A stretch of 64,000 nucleotides of DNA from Brachybacterium sillae (GTDB lineage: Bacteria > Actinomycetota > Actinomycetes > Actinomycetales > Dermabacteraceae): the NCBI RefSeq assembly GCF_025028335.1, contig NZ_JAFEUW010000001.1, forward strand, positions 682,001 through 746,000, read 5' to 3'. The notes under the pieces were generated by a model. That model saw only the letters and a list, made by a program, of their open reading frames with translations. It was not told the origin of the DNA and ran no database searches. Below, piece after piece: positions 1-9,171 of this stretch. Each line of letters opens with the position of its first letter. Positions within the stretch are counted from its first letter, which is position 1. The position numbers and the translations under genes are program-made.

Positions 1-396
1 ACTGAACCTGTGTCCTGGGAAAGCCACCGCAGCTGGTACTACGGTGTGCTGCACCGATCGGATCGATGCCTGTACGTCGTCGAGCGGGCACAGACAGCCG
101 TCGGTACGGTGCGTTTCGATAGGCTCGCCTCTGAGAACGAGGCGGGCTTTTCGGGCGCGGAGTGGGAAGTCTCCATCACTCTGGCACCAGAGGCTCGTGG
201 TCACGGACTTGCCGGGGACGTGCTGGCGTCCGCGCAGCGTGTCTTCCTCGCCGACCACCCCGGGATCGTTCTGGTGGCGTCGATCCTGCCTGACAATGCG
301 CCGTCGCAACGACTTTTCCGCCGAGCGGGGTACGTGCTCGACCCGAACCGCCGCGACGGCGCATTCGACGTATTCGTCAGACGAGATCCCAGGTAA
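1..396 (+). CDS. GNAT N-acetyltransferase, 5' end outside the window
   Basis: A GNAT-fold acetyltransferase that would move an acetyl group from acetyl-CoA to an amine. The frame is open to base 1, so the GTG at 10 is probably internal; at least 131 residues are visible. The acetyl-CoA-binding A motif is readable around residues 61-75 (LAPEARGHGLAGDVL), followed by the conserved NAPSQRLFRRAGY end of the fold. The opening residues (TEPVSWESHRSWY) resemble PseH-type enzymes, which acetylate the sugar-nucleotide precursor of pseudaminic acid. The next gene encodes pseudaminic acid synthase, so a PseH role is attractive but inferred. It converges on pseI and the 3' ends overlap by 20 bases. Confidence 0.75.
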   Translation, partial: TEPVSWESHRSWYYGVLHRSDRCLYVVERAQTAVGTVRFDRLASENEAGFSGAEWEVSITLAPEARGHGLAGDVLASAQRVFLADHPGIVLVASILPDNAPSQRLFRRAGYVLDPNRRDGAFDVFVRRDPR

Positions 397-1450
397 GCGG
401 GGTGCCGCGCTGGACATCCTGGGTGAACGTGCGGCCGAGGACCACGTCCAGCCACCGCGGCTCGAGGCCACCGGACGGTCGAATCGAGCGAACGTTGTTC
501 TCTGTGACAATGTCGCCGGCCGCAACATCGGCGGTGACGTACAGAGAGCGGCGGAGCCGCTGGCTTTCGGCTTCGCTCGCGGTGGGACCCACGTGCACGT
601 CACCGATGGCAAGCCAGGCCGCGTAGGACTCGTCGACCAGGGCTTTGAGCTCGTGCGGCTCGAGGGAGAAATCGGCGTCCACACCTCCATCTGCGCGCCG
701 CAGCGTCACATGCTTCTCCAGGATCGCAGCACCGAATGCGACCGCAGCGACACTGACCCCGATGCCCTTGGTGTGGTCGGACAGTCCACTGACCACGTTC
801 CACGTGTCTCGCAGGACTGGGATGGTGCGAAGGTTCGAGGCCTCGGCACTGGCCGGATACGAGGAGGTGCAACCGAGCACGGCGATCCGGTCGTTACCCT
901 CTGCGCGGATGGTCTTCACAGCTAGGTCCACGTCGCCGGCGTCGGCAGCCCCGGTGGAGAGGATTACCGGTTTACCGGTGCGGGCCACCCGTCGAAGAAG
1001 CGGAATGTCTCCGATCTCCAACGAAGCGATCTTGTAGACCTGAGTGTCGAGATCTTCCAAGAGATCGACTGCCGTGGCGTCGAACGGGCTGGAGAACGGG
1101 ATCATCCCGCGTTCGCGCGCGCGAGCGAAGATCGCCTCATGCCACTCCCAGGGGGTGTGGGCCTCCTGGTACAGGCTGTAGAGGTTTCGGCCGCCCCACA
1201 GGCCATGACTGTCAGTGATGCGGAATGCCGGCCCATCGGCGTCGATCGTGATGGTGTCTGCGGTGTACGTCTGCAGCTTGATGGCCGGAGCGCCCGCTTC
1301 GGCGATCGCGTCGACGATCTCGAGGGCGCGACCCAGATCTCCATTGTGGTTGCCGGACATCTCGGCCGCGACGAACGGACGGTGCGCCTCGCCGACGCTC
1401 AGGTCGCCGATCTGGATCTGTTGGGAAGAAGCGTTCTGGCTGGTAGGCAT
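377..1450 (-). CDS. pseI: Pseudaminic acid synthase (NeuB/PseI family)
   Basis: Condenses phosphoenolpyruvate with 2,4-diacetamido-2,4,6-trideoxy-altrose to make pseudaminic acid, a nine-carbon nonulosonic acid. The 357-residue length is normal. The N-terminal TIM barrel carries the family signatures: VAAEMSGNHN near residue 30, KLQTYTADT, then a run ending LYQEAHTPWEWH, PFSSPFD and GLSDHTKG. A C-terminal SAF/antifreeze-like domain (RRSLYVTADVAAGD onward) ends in RGTPLTWDLV. The TADT and PWEWH segments are typical of PseI rather than of NeuB (sialic acid) or LegI. The ATG at 1448-1450 is chosen because open frame upstream is shadow sequence of the neighbouring gene. No strong ribosome-binding site is seen. 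It is transcribed after the broken TPR gene. Confidence 0.92.
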   Translation of the reverse strand: MPTSQNASSQQIQIGDLSVGEAHRPFVAAEMSGNHNGDLGRALEIVDAIAEAGAPAIKLQTYTADTITIDADGPAFRITDSHGLWGGRNLYSLYQEAHTPWEWHEAIFARARERGMIPFSSPFDATAVDLLEDLDTQVYKIASLEIGDIPLLRRVARTGKPVILSTGAADAGDVDLAVKTIRAEGNDRIAVLGCTSSYPASAEASNLRTIPVLRDTWNVVSGLSDHTKGIGVSVAAVAFGAAILEKHVTLRRADGGVDADFSLEPHELKALVDESYAAWLAIGDVHVGPTASEAESQRLRRSLYVTADVAAGDIVTENNVRSIRPSGGLEPRWLDVVLGRTFTQDVQRGTPLTWDLV

Positions 1451-1508
1451 GCGCAGATCGTACCGGAGCGGGGCGGCTGATTCCGAGGTGTGAGCGGAGC
1501 CCCCCCGC

Positions 1509-2786
1509 TCAGGTCCGCCCCGCGGAGCGGACGAGATGCACCAGACACCGCCGACACTCGGCACTGACGAGGTCCACACACTCCTCGTAGAGCGCGGTGA
1601 AGTCGATTCATGGGGGAGGCGATGATCGTGGAGTTGGACGTCAGCCCGTCGGTGCTGGTCCGGCTCCCCGCGGTGCGACAGAGATCGTTCTCGGGGGCTG
1701 AGCCCGAGCAGCCAGATCGGCGTGCCGACCTCTGCGGGCAGTTCGATCGAGGCTGTGCTCAGTCCGCTCACCAGGTCCATCGAGGCGGCAAGGACTGCCA
1801 GCCCCTCGGAAGCGTCGTCGAAGAGATCTATGTCGGTGATCTGCCGGACCCCGTGGGCATCCAGGAGTTCGGCGTCTGCTACCCCGAGACCATGCTGGAG
1901 GGACCAGAACTCGACTCCGTCGGCATCCAGCAGGGGCGCCAGCTTTTCCAGGCCGAGGTACATCGTCCGGCGCGAGGCGCTGACGAGGTGGCTGGTTGAG
2001 ACCAGACCCATCCTCACTCCGCTCCCAGGCGGAGGACTGCCCGGTTCGGAGCCTGCAGCAGGTAACCGACAGTGTCGCGTCGCGACAGGATGCCCACGAA
2101 GCGGTTGACGGTGAGATTCTGACCGAAGGCCACGTAGTCCGCCTCGGCCACCAAGGGGTCGTTGTGAGCCGGCAGGTGGCTGGCGAGGGTCGGGTCGCAC
2201 CAGCGTCCGTCGTAGACCGGGTTGAGGATCCCGCGGATGCGGCGGGGAACGTCCACGAATCGGGCGTCCGGGAAGCTGTGCTCCAGGCGGCTGCACAGTC
2301 TCGAATCGCAAGTGGCGGTGACCCGGTACTGCTGGGAGAGCTCTGCCAGGTGCTGCGCGCCGCGGATCTCGTCGCTGACACCGTCGTCGGAGACGACGAC
2401 GAGGGAGGCGCCCGGGTCCTCCGGCAGCGACTGATAGTTGAGGAAGCCGGGACCGAAGCGGCGCTCGAGGATCTGACAGTGCGGTGCCGTGCGGCACACC
2501 CGCCAGCTGCGCAGGTACTCACCCTGGGTATGCGGGTCAGGGCCTGCTCGCGGTCGCCCGGGCGGGCACCGGCGCGGCCGGCGCCCGGGGCCCCGTACCC
2601 GATCTCATTGCGAAGGTCGACCATCGTGCGGTCGTCCTGCAGACGTGCGCCCAGACAAGGCAGCGCAGTGGCGGCGGGCGTGTACGCCGGGTCCTCACCG
2701 ATCTCGGACTCCAGCAGGTCGGCGGCGTCGCAAGAGGCACCCACCTCCATCGCCAGGAGTCCGCGACCGCACAGTGCCCCGAGCAT
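1509..2786 (-). pseudogene. TPR/GT9-like glycan-modification protein, interrupted by three frameshifts as sequenced
   Basis: Coding signal continues across all three minus frames: 2786 to about 2527, about 2520 to 2014, about 2030 to 1607, then the last residues to a stop at 1509-1511. Adding one base near 2526-2528, 2019-2020 and 1607-1608 rebuilds one frame of about 426 residues. The restored protein has an N-terminal helical, TPR-like part, then LVVVSDDGVSDEIRGAQHL and the segment ATCDSRLCSRLEHSFPDARFV, read here in pieces. These resemble the C-terminal domain of TPR proteins of sugar loci that look like family-9 glycosyltransferases. The later FWSLQHGLG and ITDIDLFDDASE segments fit the same family. 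It sits between pseI and a putative glycosyltransferase. The breaks are probably sequence errors; real decay is the alternative. Confidence 0.7.
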
Positions 2787-2823
2787 CGTGCGCGGAACGT
2801 CGTGCTGCGGGGGCGATCCGGAA

Positions 2824-3834
2824 TCAGCCGACAGGGCTGAGAGGATTCGGCAACAGCTCGTGATCGCCCGGCAGACGGGGAAGACGGCCAGGCAGGTGGC
2901 TGAGGGGGTGGCGCAGGAATGTCAGTGGGGAAACCCCGGCGCCGGCATCTGCCGCGCCCTCGGCTCGATCGAACACACCCAGTACCGCGCCGGCCTTACG
3001 CAGCGGGGCGCCTGCCCAGTAGCTCGCGGCGGGTCGCAACGCACATCGGTCCCATCCCAGGATCTCGCGCAGCTCATCCGGCTCTCTCAGGTGCGCGGCG
3101 CCGAGCTCGGCGCGGGCGATCCCACGCAGCAGGTCCACGTTCGCATCCTGAGCGTGGAACTCCGGCCACAGGCGCTGCGTCCGCTCGGCAGTACTGGTGC
3201 CCAGTGCGCCGATGGAGATGCCGGTGGCGTGGAGCGCAGTGGGGGTGCCCTCTGCGGCGGCATAGATCACCGCGGTGGAGAGCTGGTTGGAGACCACGGA
3301 TCGAGCTCCGCGCACCAGGCGGAGGATCCGGCCAAGGAACAGCGGATCGCGACGCTGACCCGCGCTGACCACGCGATGTCCCTGCTCCTGCCAAGTGCGC
3401 AGGCGCACCGGGCTGTCGAGGTCCTCGGGATGCAGGCAGACGATCGAGGGCCCTTCCCGCTCAGCGAGCTCCCTCGCAAGGACATCGTCCTGGGCGATCT
3501 TCACCAGCCGGGTGTCGTGCACGGGGAACGCCACCGCCGTACCGAGCGGTTCGACGGGGATCGAAGCCGTCAATGCACTGAGGTACAGGAACGGTGCCCC
3601 GATCGGAGTCGTCGGTGCGCTCTCCTCGCCCGGGTCCCAGCCACGAGCCTGATGGCTCCACACCAGGCGCCGTGCTCCGCGAGGCAACGTCGGGAAGTCT
3701 GCGAAGTGCACCCGGACGGGAGAGGCCACCGTCCACCCGTGTTGGAGAAGCCCGTCGATGTGCCGAACGGAGCGCTGCGCGGCGTACAGGGCCAGGACCG
3801 CGCTGTGGCCGTAGTAGTGGTTCTGGATGTCCAT
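2824..3834 (-). CDS. Putative GT-B-like glycosyltransferase of a surface-glycan locus
   Basis: A 336-residue protein of no exact family I can name. It starts MDIQNHYYGHSAVL and continues into IDGLLQHGW, a beginning seen in actinobacterial proteins of wall-polymer and capsule loci that use a GT-B fold. A second half-like domain shows SVVSNQLSTAVIYAAAEGTPTA, read here as the sugar-nucleotide side (shortened); the pattern resembles sialyl- and Kdo-type transferases. No membrane segment or signal peptide is apparent. The ATG at 3832-3834 lies three bases after the stop of the 1151-residue glycosyltransferase, so the two are translated together. Its C-terminus ends 37 bases before the frameshifted TPR gene. 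Transfer of a nonulosonic acid is possible but only inferred from context. Confidence 0.6.
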   Translation of the reverse strand: MDIQNHYYGHSAVLALYAAQRSVRHIDGLLQHGWTVASPVRVHFADFPTLPRGARRLVWSHQARGWDPGEESAPTTPIGAPFLYLSALTASIPVEPLGTAVAFPVHDTRLVKIAQDDVLARELAEREGPSIVCLHPEDLDSPVRLRTWQEQGHRVVSAGQRRDPLFLGRILRLVRGARSVVSNQLSTAVIYAAAEGTPTALHATGISIGALGTSTAERTQRLWPEFHAQDANVDLLRGIARAELGAAHLREPDELREILGWDRCALRPAASYWAGAPLRKAGAVLGVFDRAEGAADAGAGVSPLTFLRHPLSHLPGRLPRLPGDHELLPNPLSPVG

Positions 3835-3837
3835 CGG

Positions 3838-6800
3838 TCAGCGGAAGATGCGGTGACGGAACTCAGGGACCTCGAACGGCACCAGATCATGCGGTGAGCG
3901 CGCGAGACGGAAGAGACCGGACTCGATGTCCTCCAAGGTCTCCTCGTAGCCCGGCACCTGAATCACATACGTAGGCTTCCCCAACGCCGCCGCTTCCCAC
4001 AGGGAGGTCGAGAACGTCCCCACGCACACCTCCGCACGCGCCATCGTCCGCAGTGTGTCATCCTGCGAGATCACCACATGCTCGTCGAGACCCGCAGCCG
4101 CGAGGTCTTGCGCGATTGTCGCGCGCTGCGCCGGATGAGGGGCGAGCACCAGGCGGAGACCCGGCCGCTCCCGCACGAGATCCCTCACGAAAGCCAAAAG
4201 GCGACGCAGGATCCGTGGTTGAGAGATGATGCAGATATCCCACTCAACACTCTGTCCCGACTTCTCGGCCAGTTCAATGAGTTCAGGCTGCTGTCGCGGA
4301 ACCACGCTGTGCTCCTGGTAGACATTGGTGCGCTCCGCCCAGAAGTCCGACCACGCGTAAAAGCGTGTTGCCCCATAGTGAGGTTTCTGACCGAACCAGA
4401 AGCTTGGGGCGTACCGGCTGGTCAGAGCGTACTGAATGTCGGAGACACGCGCACCTGATCGCATCGCCGCAGCGACCACACCAGCACTCCAGTGACTGGA
4501 CGCAATGAGGACTTCCTCCGGTTGCACACGCTCGAACACCGGAGTCCAAAACTCCCGCTCAGCCAGGAACTTCGCCAGCCGGTTACGCAGATGGTCGCCA
4601 AGGTCCACCCGGATACCCAACGTGTCAGAGAGCGCCGCCTCGTAGGGTCGCGCATCGACCTCCGGCACCCTCAGATGCGACCAGCGCTGACGCCACTGCT
4701 GACGCCACTGGGTGAACTCATGCATCGGGTACACCAGGTTGTCCTCTGTGACATCTGGGTAGCCGTCCCCACCCGGCTGCACCACGAACAGCGTGTCCTC
4801 CTCGACGAACGCCGCAGTGCGGTAGCCGCTCTGACCACGGCGGGGGTAGTCGAAGACCACCGTGCGAGCTCGCGGGGCCTTCCGGAGAGTCTTGGCCCCG
4901 GTGTACACGTCGTCCACCACGCCGGCAGCCTGCGGCGAGGGCCCGAAGAAACCGGCCGCCTCCGCAAGTTGTATCACGGCTGCGGAACGACCCAGCTCCC
5001 ACAGATGGACGCCCCCGGGGCCCGTGCGATCGAACAGCGAATATTTCGCCTCCGCAGCGCAGATGGCTTCGAACATTTCTCCGTAGCTCCACGGCGGGAC
5101 CACGCGCCGACGCGCGTGCCCGTCCTGCAGATCCACCCAGTCGTACTCGCCTCGAATGCGGACAGTGGGACGCTCCGCAGTGCCACCCTCCTGCACCTCG
5201 ACCCCGCCGGGAGCGTTGATCGGTTCCCCGAAGTTGTCCACTCCAGAAGTCACCGGGAACCACGGATGGCGCGGAAGCTCGCGGCGTGTCGGCGCGGCGG
5301 GCCGCACAGCTACGGAGCGCACCAAGAGCTTCCCTGCAGTGTTGGCGTAGGTGCGACTGACCGTCCCGATGGTGCGTAGCGCCTGGGCGGGCAGACCAGC
5401 CGCGCGGCCGAGATTGCGAATGGCTATAACGGGAGATGTCGTATCGACGCGCCCCTCCTGGGGCGTCGCGGTCTGTGATGCGGTGGCGCTCGCGGGCTCC
5501 ACCGTACCGGGCATGGCGGCGTCGACGGCCGGGTCAGTCGCCGGACCGTCGATGCCGGGCAGTGCTGGGGTGTCTGCGACTGAAGTGCCACCCTCCGAGG
5601 GGACGGGGACGCTCTCTGAGGATGCCGCCGATCTGGTCGGGCGCATCGCGGGTAGCACCTGCTGGGCTTTCCAGACGACAGCCCCCACAGCCTCGCCCGC
5701 GAAGCCGACCAGGGCCTTCGGTGTCGTGCTCAACCCGACATGAGCGGCGCCACCGCTGGTCGCGTGGATCGTGTCCTCCACGGGCGGCGTCCCCATGTCG
5801 TAATTCGCGTCCCGGCGCAGCCGCGGAAGCACCGGCATCGCTGTCCCCTGGGCGGGGCCGGCCAGGTAGTGCCGGTCGGTGTCACCCGGTTCAGCCCCGT
5901 AGGACACGATGTCCGCCGAACCCACGGGGAACTCGATGACTGTGTGCGATGCATCGCGACGGACCTTCGGCTCCGCCGTGCGTTCGCCGTTGTCGATGCG
6001 CACCGCGTGCAGGGGCACCTCCCCACGCACTGTGATGCGGTGGAGCCGCCGCCCACGCGGGCCAGTGATGCGATGGGAGATGGACTCGAGGGGCACCGGT
6101 TCGCCACCGGACACGGGGAAGAGATCAGCGAGTGCAGATGACCGCCCGGCCGGAGCTCCGAACAGCTCGCGGTACTGTGCCACGACCGCCTCTGGGGAGA
6201 AGCGCTCGTCGAAGACTTCGCGCGCACGGCGCCCGAGTCTTTCCCGCAGACCCGGGTCGGCGGCGAGCTCACGTAGCCGGGCAGCCAGACCATCGACATC
6301 GCCGATCGGCACAACAAAGCCGCTGGCGCCGTCCTCGACGACGTCCTGGGGACCGAAGTCGTAGTCGTAGGTGAGAGTGGGCAGGCTGTGGTAGGCCGCC
6401 TCGAGCAGGGGGTACCCGAAGCCCTCCGAGAGGGACGTCATCAGCACAATGTCCGCCCGAGAGTAGACGTCCTGCTCAGTTCCGAAGCCCGGGATGCGGA
6501 CCCGATCCTGGAGACCGAGTTTCTGGATCTGTTCCTGCACTGCAATGAAGTAGGGGTTCAGGTGGCTGATGTTTCCCCAGAGACTCAGTCGTACTGAGGG
6601 GTCTTCCACCCGTGCTAGAGCCCTCAGGGCGTCCAGCTGGTTCTTGCGATGTTGGAACGACGCGGGCAGGACCACCTCGACGCCCTCATGGGGGGCTCGG
6701 ACGATCGAGCTGGGGTGGTGGATGTTCGGCACACAGACAACGTTCGAAGCGCCGAAGATCGGAATGAACTGTCCCTTGAGGCCCTCTGCGACAGTCTGCA

Positions 6801-7293
6801 CGACATCGATGCTGTCGCGAGCCTCAAGCACCAGGTTCCACAGCTCATTGTGGGTGCGGTAGTCACCGTGGACTTGCAGAACCGTCCGGACGCGACGGGG
6901 GGCTCCGTCGAGAGCCCAGTGGTAGATAGCGGCCTGCAGAGCAGTCGTGAACACAACGACGTCGGCCGGGCCGAGGGAGGCGTTGAGCTGACGCAGTGCG
7001 GCGAGCTGGTTCTCGGTCAGGGCGTAGCGGACCCCGGCCACCCGCCCCTCCAACACGGGGTGCACGTTGCGGGCGAGCAGTCTTCCACCCTCCGCGGGCA
7101 GGTTCTTCAGCTCCAGTGCTGGGATGCCGGGATCCAGCGGCCACCTCTGGACCTGCCGGTAGCGCTCCGGAGCCGGAATCGTGGAGAGCATGGACACGGG
7201 GTAGCCACCGCGATGCAGTGCATTGGCAGTCTCCACAATCGATTTGTGGTAACCCGTCGGGCCGGCCAGCTCATTCACACAGAGAAGAATCAT
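3838..7293 (-). CDS. Bimodular glycosyltransferase: GT4 module plus capsule/Kdo-transferase-like module
   Basis: A 1151-residue protein with two catalytic-looking modules. Residues 1 to about 385 form a GT4/GT-B transferase: LAGPTGYHKSIVETANAL at the start, PASFQHRKNQLDAL, and the E-x7-E motif SEGFGYPLLEAAYH. Residues about 520-650 are an Ala/Pro/Thr/Ser-rich linker. From about 675 on comes a second module with FDYPRRGQSGYRTAAF, an SSHWSAGVVAAAM helix and the GTFSTSLWEAAALGKPTY motif typical of capsule, sialyl- or Kdo-type GT-B enzymes. Such proteins build alternating polymers, and the pairing suggests a repeat-unit polymerase or a backbone enzyme for a nonulosonic-acid polymer (inference). 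The ATG at 7291-7293 precedes a clean GT-B opening (MILLCVNELAGPTGYH). Confidence 0.75.
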   Translation of the reverse strand: MILLCVNELAGPTGYHKSIVETANALHRGGYPVSMLSTIPAPERYRQVQRWPLDPGIPALELKNLPAEGGRLLARNVHPVLEGRVAGVRYALTENQLAALRQLNASLGPADVVVFTTALQAAIYHWALDGAPRRVRTVLQVHGDYRTHNELWNLVLEARDSIDVVQTVAEGLKGQFIPIFGASNVVCVPNIHHPSSIVRAPHEGVEVVLPASFQHRKNQLDALRALARVEDPSVRLSLWGNISHLNPYFIAVQEQIQKLGLQDRVRIPGFGTEQDVYSRADIVLMTSLSEGFGYPLLEAAYHSLPTLTYDYDFGPQDVVEDGASGFVVPIGDVDGLAARLRELAADPGLRERLGRRAREVFDERFSPEAVVAQYRELFGAPAGRSSALADLFPVSGGEPVPLESISHRITGPRGRRLHRITVRGEVPLHAVRIDNGERTAEPKVRRDASHTVIEFPVGSADIVSYGAEPGDTDRHYLAGPAQGTAMPVLPRLRRDANYDMGTPPVEDTIHATSGGAAHVGLSTTPKALVGFAGEAVGAVVWKAQQVLPAMRPTRSAASSESVPVPSEGGTSVADTPALPGIDGPATDPAVDAAMPGTVEPASATASQTATPQEGRVDTTSPVIAIRNLGRAAGLPAQALRTIGTVSRTYANTAGKLLVRSVAVRPAAPTRRELPRHPWFPVTSGVDNFGEPINAPGGVEVQEGGTAERPTVRIRGEYDWVDLQDGHARRRVVPPWSYGEMFEAICAAEAKYSLFDRTGPGGVHLWELGRSAAVIQLAEAAGFFGPSPQAAGVVDDVYTGAKTLRKAPRARTVVFDYPRRGQSGYRTAAFVEEDTLFVVQPGGDGYPDVTEDNLVYPMHEFTQWRQQWRQRWSHLRVPEVDARPYEAALSDTLGIRVDLGDHLRNRLAKFLAEREFWTPVFERVQPEEVLIASSHWSAGVVAAAMRSGARVSDIQYALTSRYAPSFWFGQKPHYGATRFYAWSDFWAERTNVYQEHSVVPRQQPELIELAEKSGQSVEWDICIISQPRILRRLLAFVRDLVRERPGLRLVLAPHPAQRATIAQDLAAAGLDEHVVISQDDTLRTMARAEVCVGTFSTSLWEAAALGKPTYVIQVPGYEETLEDIESGLFRLARSPHDLVPFEVPEFRHRIFR

Positions 7294-7379
7294 GATGCGC
7301 AGAAGACTACCCGGTGTGGCCCGTAGGGGCGGCAGCTCCGGCCGAGCTCAGCGGCACCGTAGGCGTGCCATCGTCGGTT

Positions 7380-8174
7380 TCAGATCCGGCGCTTCCGCAG
7401 CGCCGCCGCGATCCCAGTGAGGAGTCGCACCGCGGCGCCGGGCCGGCTGAGGTGCTCCTGCTGACGGAGCACGCGCCACACCGCGCGGACCGCCCGGCCT
7501 CGATCGGCCGAATGTGAATGAGCCTGCGCGGTGCGGTACAGAGCCAGAGGCTGATCGATGCCGGCCGCTGGTCCGTGTTCGCGCACCACCTTCAACCACA
7601 GCGCCCAATCCTCCGCACCGGGAAGGTCTGGCATTCGCACCGGACCTGTTCGTGCGGTGTCCACCACCGCGGTGAGGTTGCCGATGACATTGCGACGCAA
7701 CAGCTGGGCATGGGTCAGTCGCGACGGAACTCGCACGACACGCCCATCGGGCGTGAACTGCGCCACGCTGCCTGCATAGTCTGCAGCGATCCGGTGGTAG
7801 CCGCAGTAGACGAGCGCTGCTCCCGACGTCCGGGCGAGCTCCAGCTGACGCTCCAACTTGTGCGACAGCCAAAGGTCATCGGCGTCGCAGAAGGCCACGT
7901 ACCTCCCTCGGGCGGACGCGAGAGCCGTGTTGCGCGCTGCGGCCGGGCCGCCACTGCTGGCGCGACGCAGAAGGCGGACGCGGGGATCGGCGCTCGCGGC
8001 GCGTTCCACCACCTGTGCCGACGAGTCCGTGGAAGCGTCATCGACGACCAGCAGCTCCAAATCGGCGCAGGTCTGATCGAGTACACTCCCCATCGACTGC
8101 TCAAGGGTGTGAGCGCCGTTGAAGACGGGCATCACGACCGACACCAGCGGGAGCTTCTCCGTCACGGCAGTCAC
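7380..8174 (-). CDS. Family 2 glycosyltransferase
   Basis: A GT-A fold inverting transferase that would add one sugar to a lipid-linked or wall polymer. The nucleotide-binding start LVSVVMPVFNGAHTLEQSM, the DDASTDSS turn and the metal-binding AFCDADDLW (DxD) motif are all present in the first 105 residues. LPGAEDWALWLKVV is the usual acceptor-side ED motif. Several in-frame starts exist: GTG at 8174, 8165 and 8195, and ATG at 8258. I chose 8174 because the ATG would run over the ribosome-binding site of the divergent exporter gene. The predicted length of 264 residues is normal for a single-domain GT2. Part of the glycopolymer locus. Confidence 0.8.
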   Translation of the reverse strand: MTAVTEKLPLVSVVMPVFNGAHTLEQSMGSVLDQTCADLELLVVDDASTDSSAQVVERAASADPRVRLLRRASSGGPAAARNTALASARGRYVAFCDADDLWLSHKLERQLELARTSGAALVYCGYHRIAADYAGSVAQFTPDGRVVRVPSRLTHAQLLRRNVIGNLTAVVDTARTGPVRMPDLPGAEDWALWLKVVREHGPAAGIDQPLALYRTAQAHSHSADRGRAVRAVWRVLRQQEHLSRPGAAVRLLTGIAAALRKRRI

Positions 8175-8244
8175 ATCGTCCGATAATACCGACACCGCAG
8201 GCCGGCACCGCACGCCGGACCGGCGCCGCTGGGAGAGAACTATT
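8175..8244. promoter_or_regulatory. Divergent promoter region between the GT2 gene and the ABC exporter
   Basis: About 70 bases separate the two divergent starts. The stretch is locally AT-richer (cgataatacc near 8181, tatttt near 8241) than its surroundings. A possible minus-strand -10 (TATTAT) can be read near 8182-8190. A GGGAGAG ribosome-binding site for the exporter lies at 8231-8237. No operator-like repeat was recognised. Confidence 0.35.
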
Positions 8245-9171
8245 TTGGCTGATCTCAAGGCGGAGGGCCTGCTGCCCCCTCGCGTGACCTCCGCGGAAGC
8301 CGAGGCGCTCGCCCAGCGAGCAGGCCTCCAGCAGATGGGAGTTCGGCCCCCGCTCGGTCGCTATATCCAGCAGGTCTGGGAGCGGCGCTCGTTCATCTGG
8401 AACCTCTCCGCCTCCCGTGCTTACTCCCGCAATCAGGGGTCGTACCTGGGGCAGGCGTGGGCGGTGCTCCGCCCGGTCCTGGACGCCGCGGTGTACGTGA
8501 TCATCTTCGGATTCATGTTCCAGTCCAGCGCCCCGGGCATCGACAACCGAGCCGCGTTCATCACCATCGGCACTTTCACGTACACGCTGTTCCAGACCTC
8601 GGTGATGTCCGGCTTAAACTCGATCCCCACGAACCTGCAGCTCATTCGCTCGCACAAGTTCCCCCGCGCGGTGGTGCCCCTGGCGGCGGTGATGACGGAG
8701 ACAGTGTTGTTCGCTCCGATCCTGCTGGCGATGATCGTGGTGGCGATGATCACTGGCCTCCTGCCCGGTATGGAGCCTGTCCCGCCCACGTGGTCATGGG
8801 TTCTGCTTCCGTTCGCCACGGTGCTTCTGGCGATATTCTCCTCAGGTGTGGCACTGTTCTTTGCCCGATTGGGCGCCCGCGCTCCAGACATCGCCAATGC
8901 CCTGCCTTTCTTCCTGACCCTGGGACGCTATGCCTCCGGCGCTATGTTCCTCATCCCGGCAGTGGTGCCGGACTCGATGTGGATCAAGCCGATCCTGCTG
9001 CATCAGCCGCTGGCGATCTTCCTGGAGCTGTTCCGCGCCGCATTCGGGAACGAGCAGCAGATTCCCATGACCCTGAGCCTGTGGGCCGAGGCGGTCGCCT
9101 GGACCGTGGGGGTGTTCGTGGTGGGGTTCATTTTCTTCTGGCGAGCAGAGGAGACGTACGGCCGTGACTGA
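8245..9171 (+). CDS. tagG: ABC-2 type polysaccharide/teichoic acid exporter, permease subunit
   Basis: Membrane half of a TagGH/Wzm-type exporter that moves lipid-linked wall glycopolymer across the membrane. After about 70 cytoplasmic residues there are six hydrophobic segments, beginning at AVLRPVLDAAVYVIIFGFMF. The IRSHKFPRAVVPLAAV stretch is the typical interfacial loop of this family. I place the start at a TTG (8245-8247) with GGGAGAG seven bases upstream, giving 308 residues. The frame is open further upstream to an ATG at 8119, but that runs across the divergent gene. The stop overlaps the ATPase start by eight bases, as expected for translational coupling. Confidence 0.87.
   Translation: MADLKAEGLLPPRVTSAEAEALAQRAGLQQMGVRPPLGRYIQQVWERRSFIWNLSASRAYSRNQGSYLGQAWAVLRPVLDAAVYVIIFGFMFQSSAPGIDNRAAFITIGTFTYTLFQTSVMSGLNSIPTNLQLIRSHKFPRAVVPLAAVMTETVLFAPILLAMIVVAMITGLLPGMEPVPPTWSWVLLPFATVLLAIFSSGVALFFARLGARAPDIANALPFFLTLGRYASGAMFLIPAVVPDSMWIKPILLHQPLAIFLELFRAAFGNEQQIPMTLSLWAEAVAWTVGVFVVGFIFFWRAEETYGRD

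Noticed and set aside
1996..3897. Long plus-strand open frame opposite the TPR and glycosyltransferase genes
   Set aside because: It is the shadow of minus-strand genes in GC-rich DNA; the translation has no recognisable domain, while the opposite strand does.
7294..7379. Possible small gene between the two glycosyltransferases
   Set aside because: Only 86 bases, with no start codon preceded by a ribosome-binding site and no similarity.
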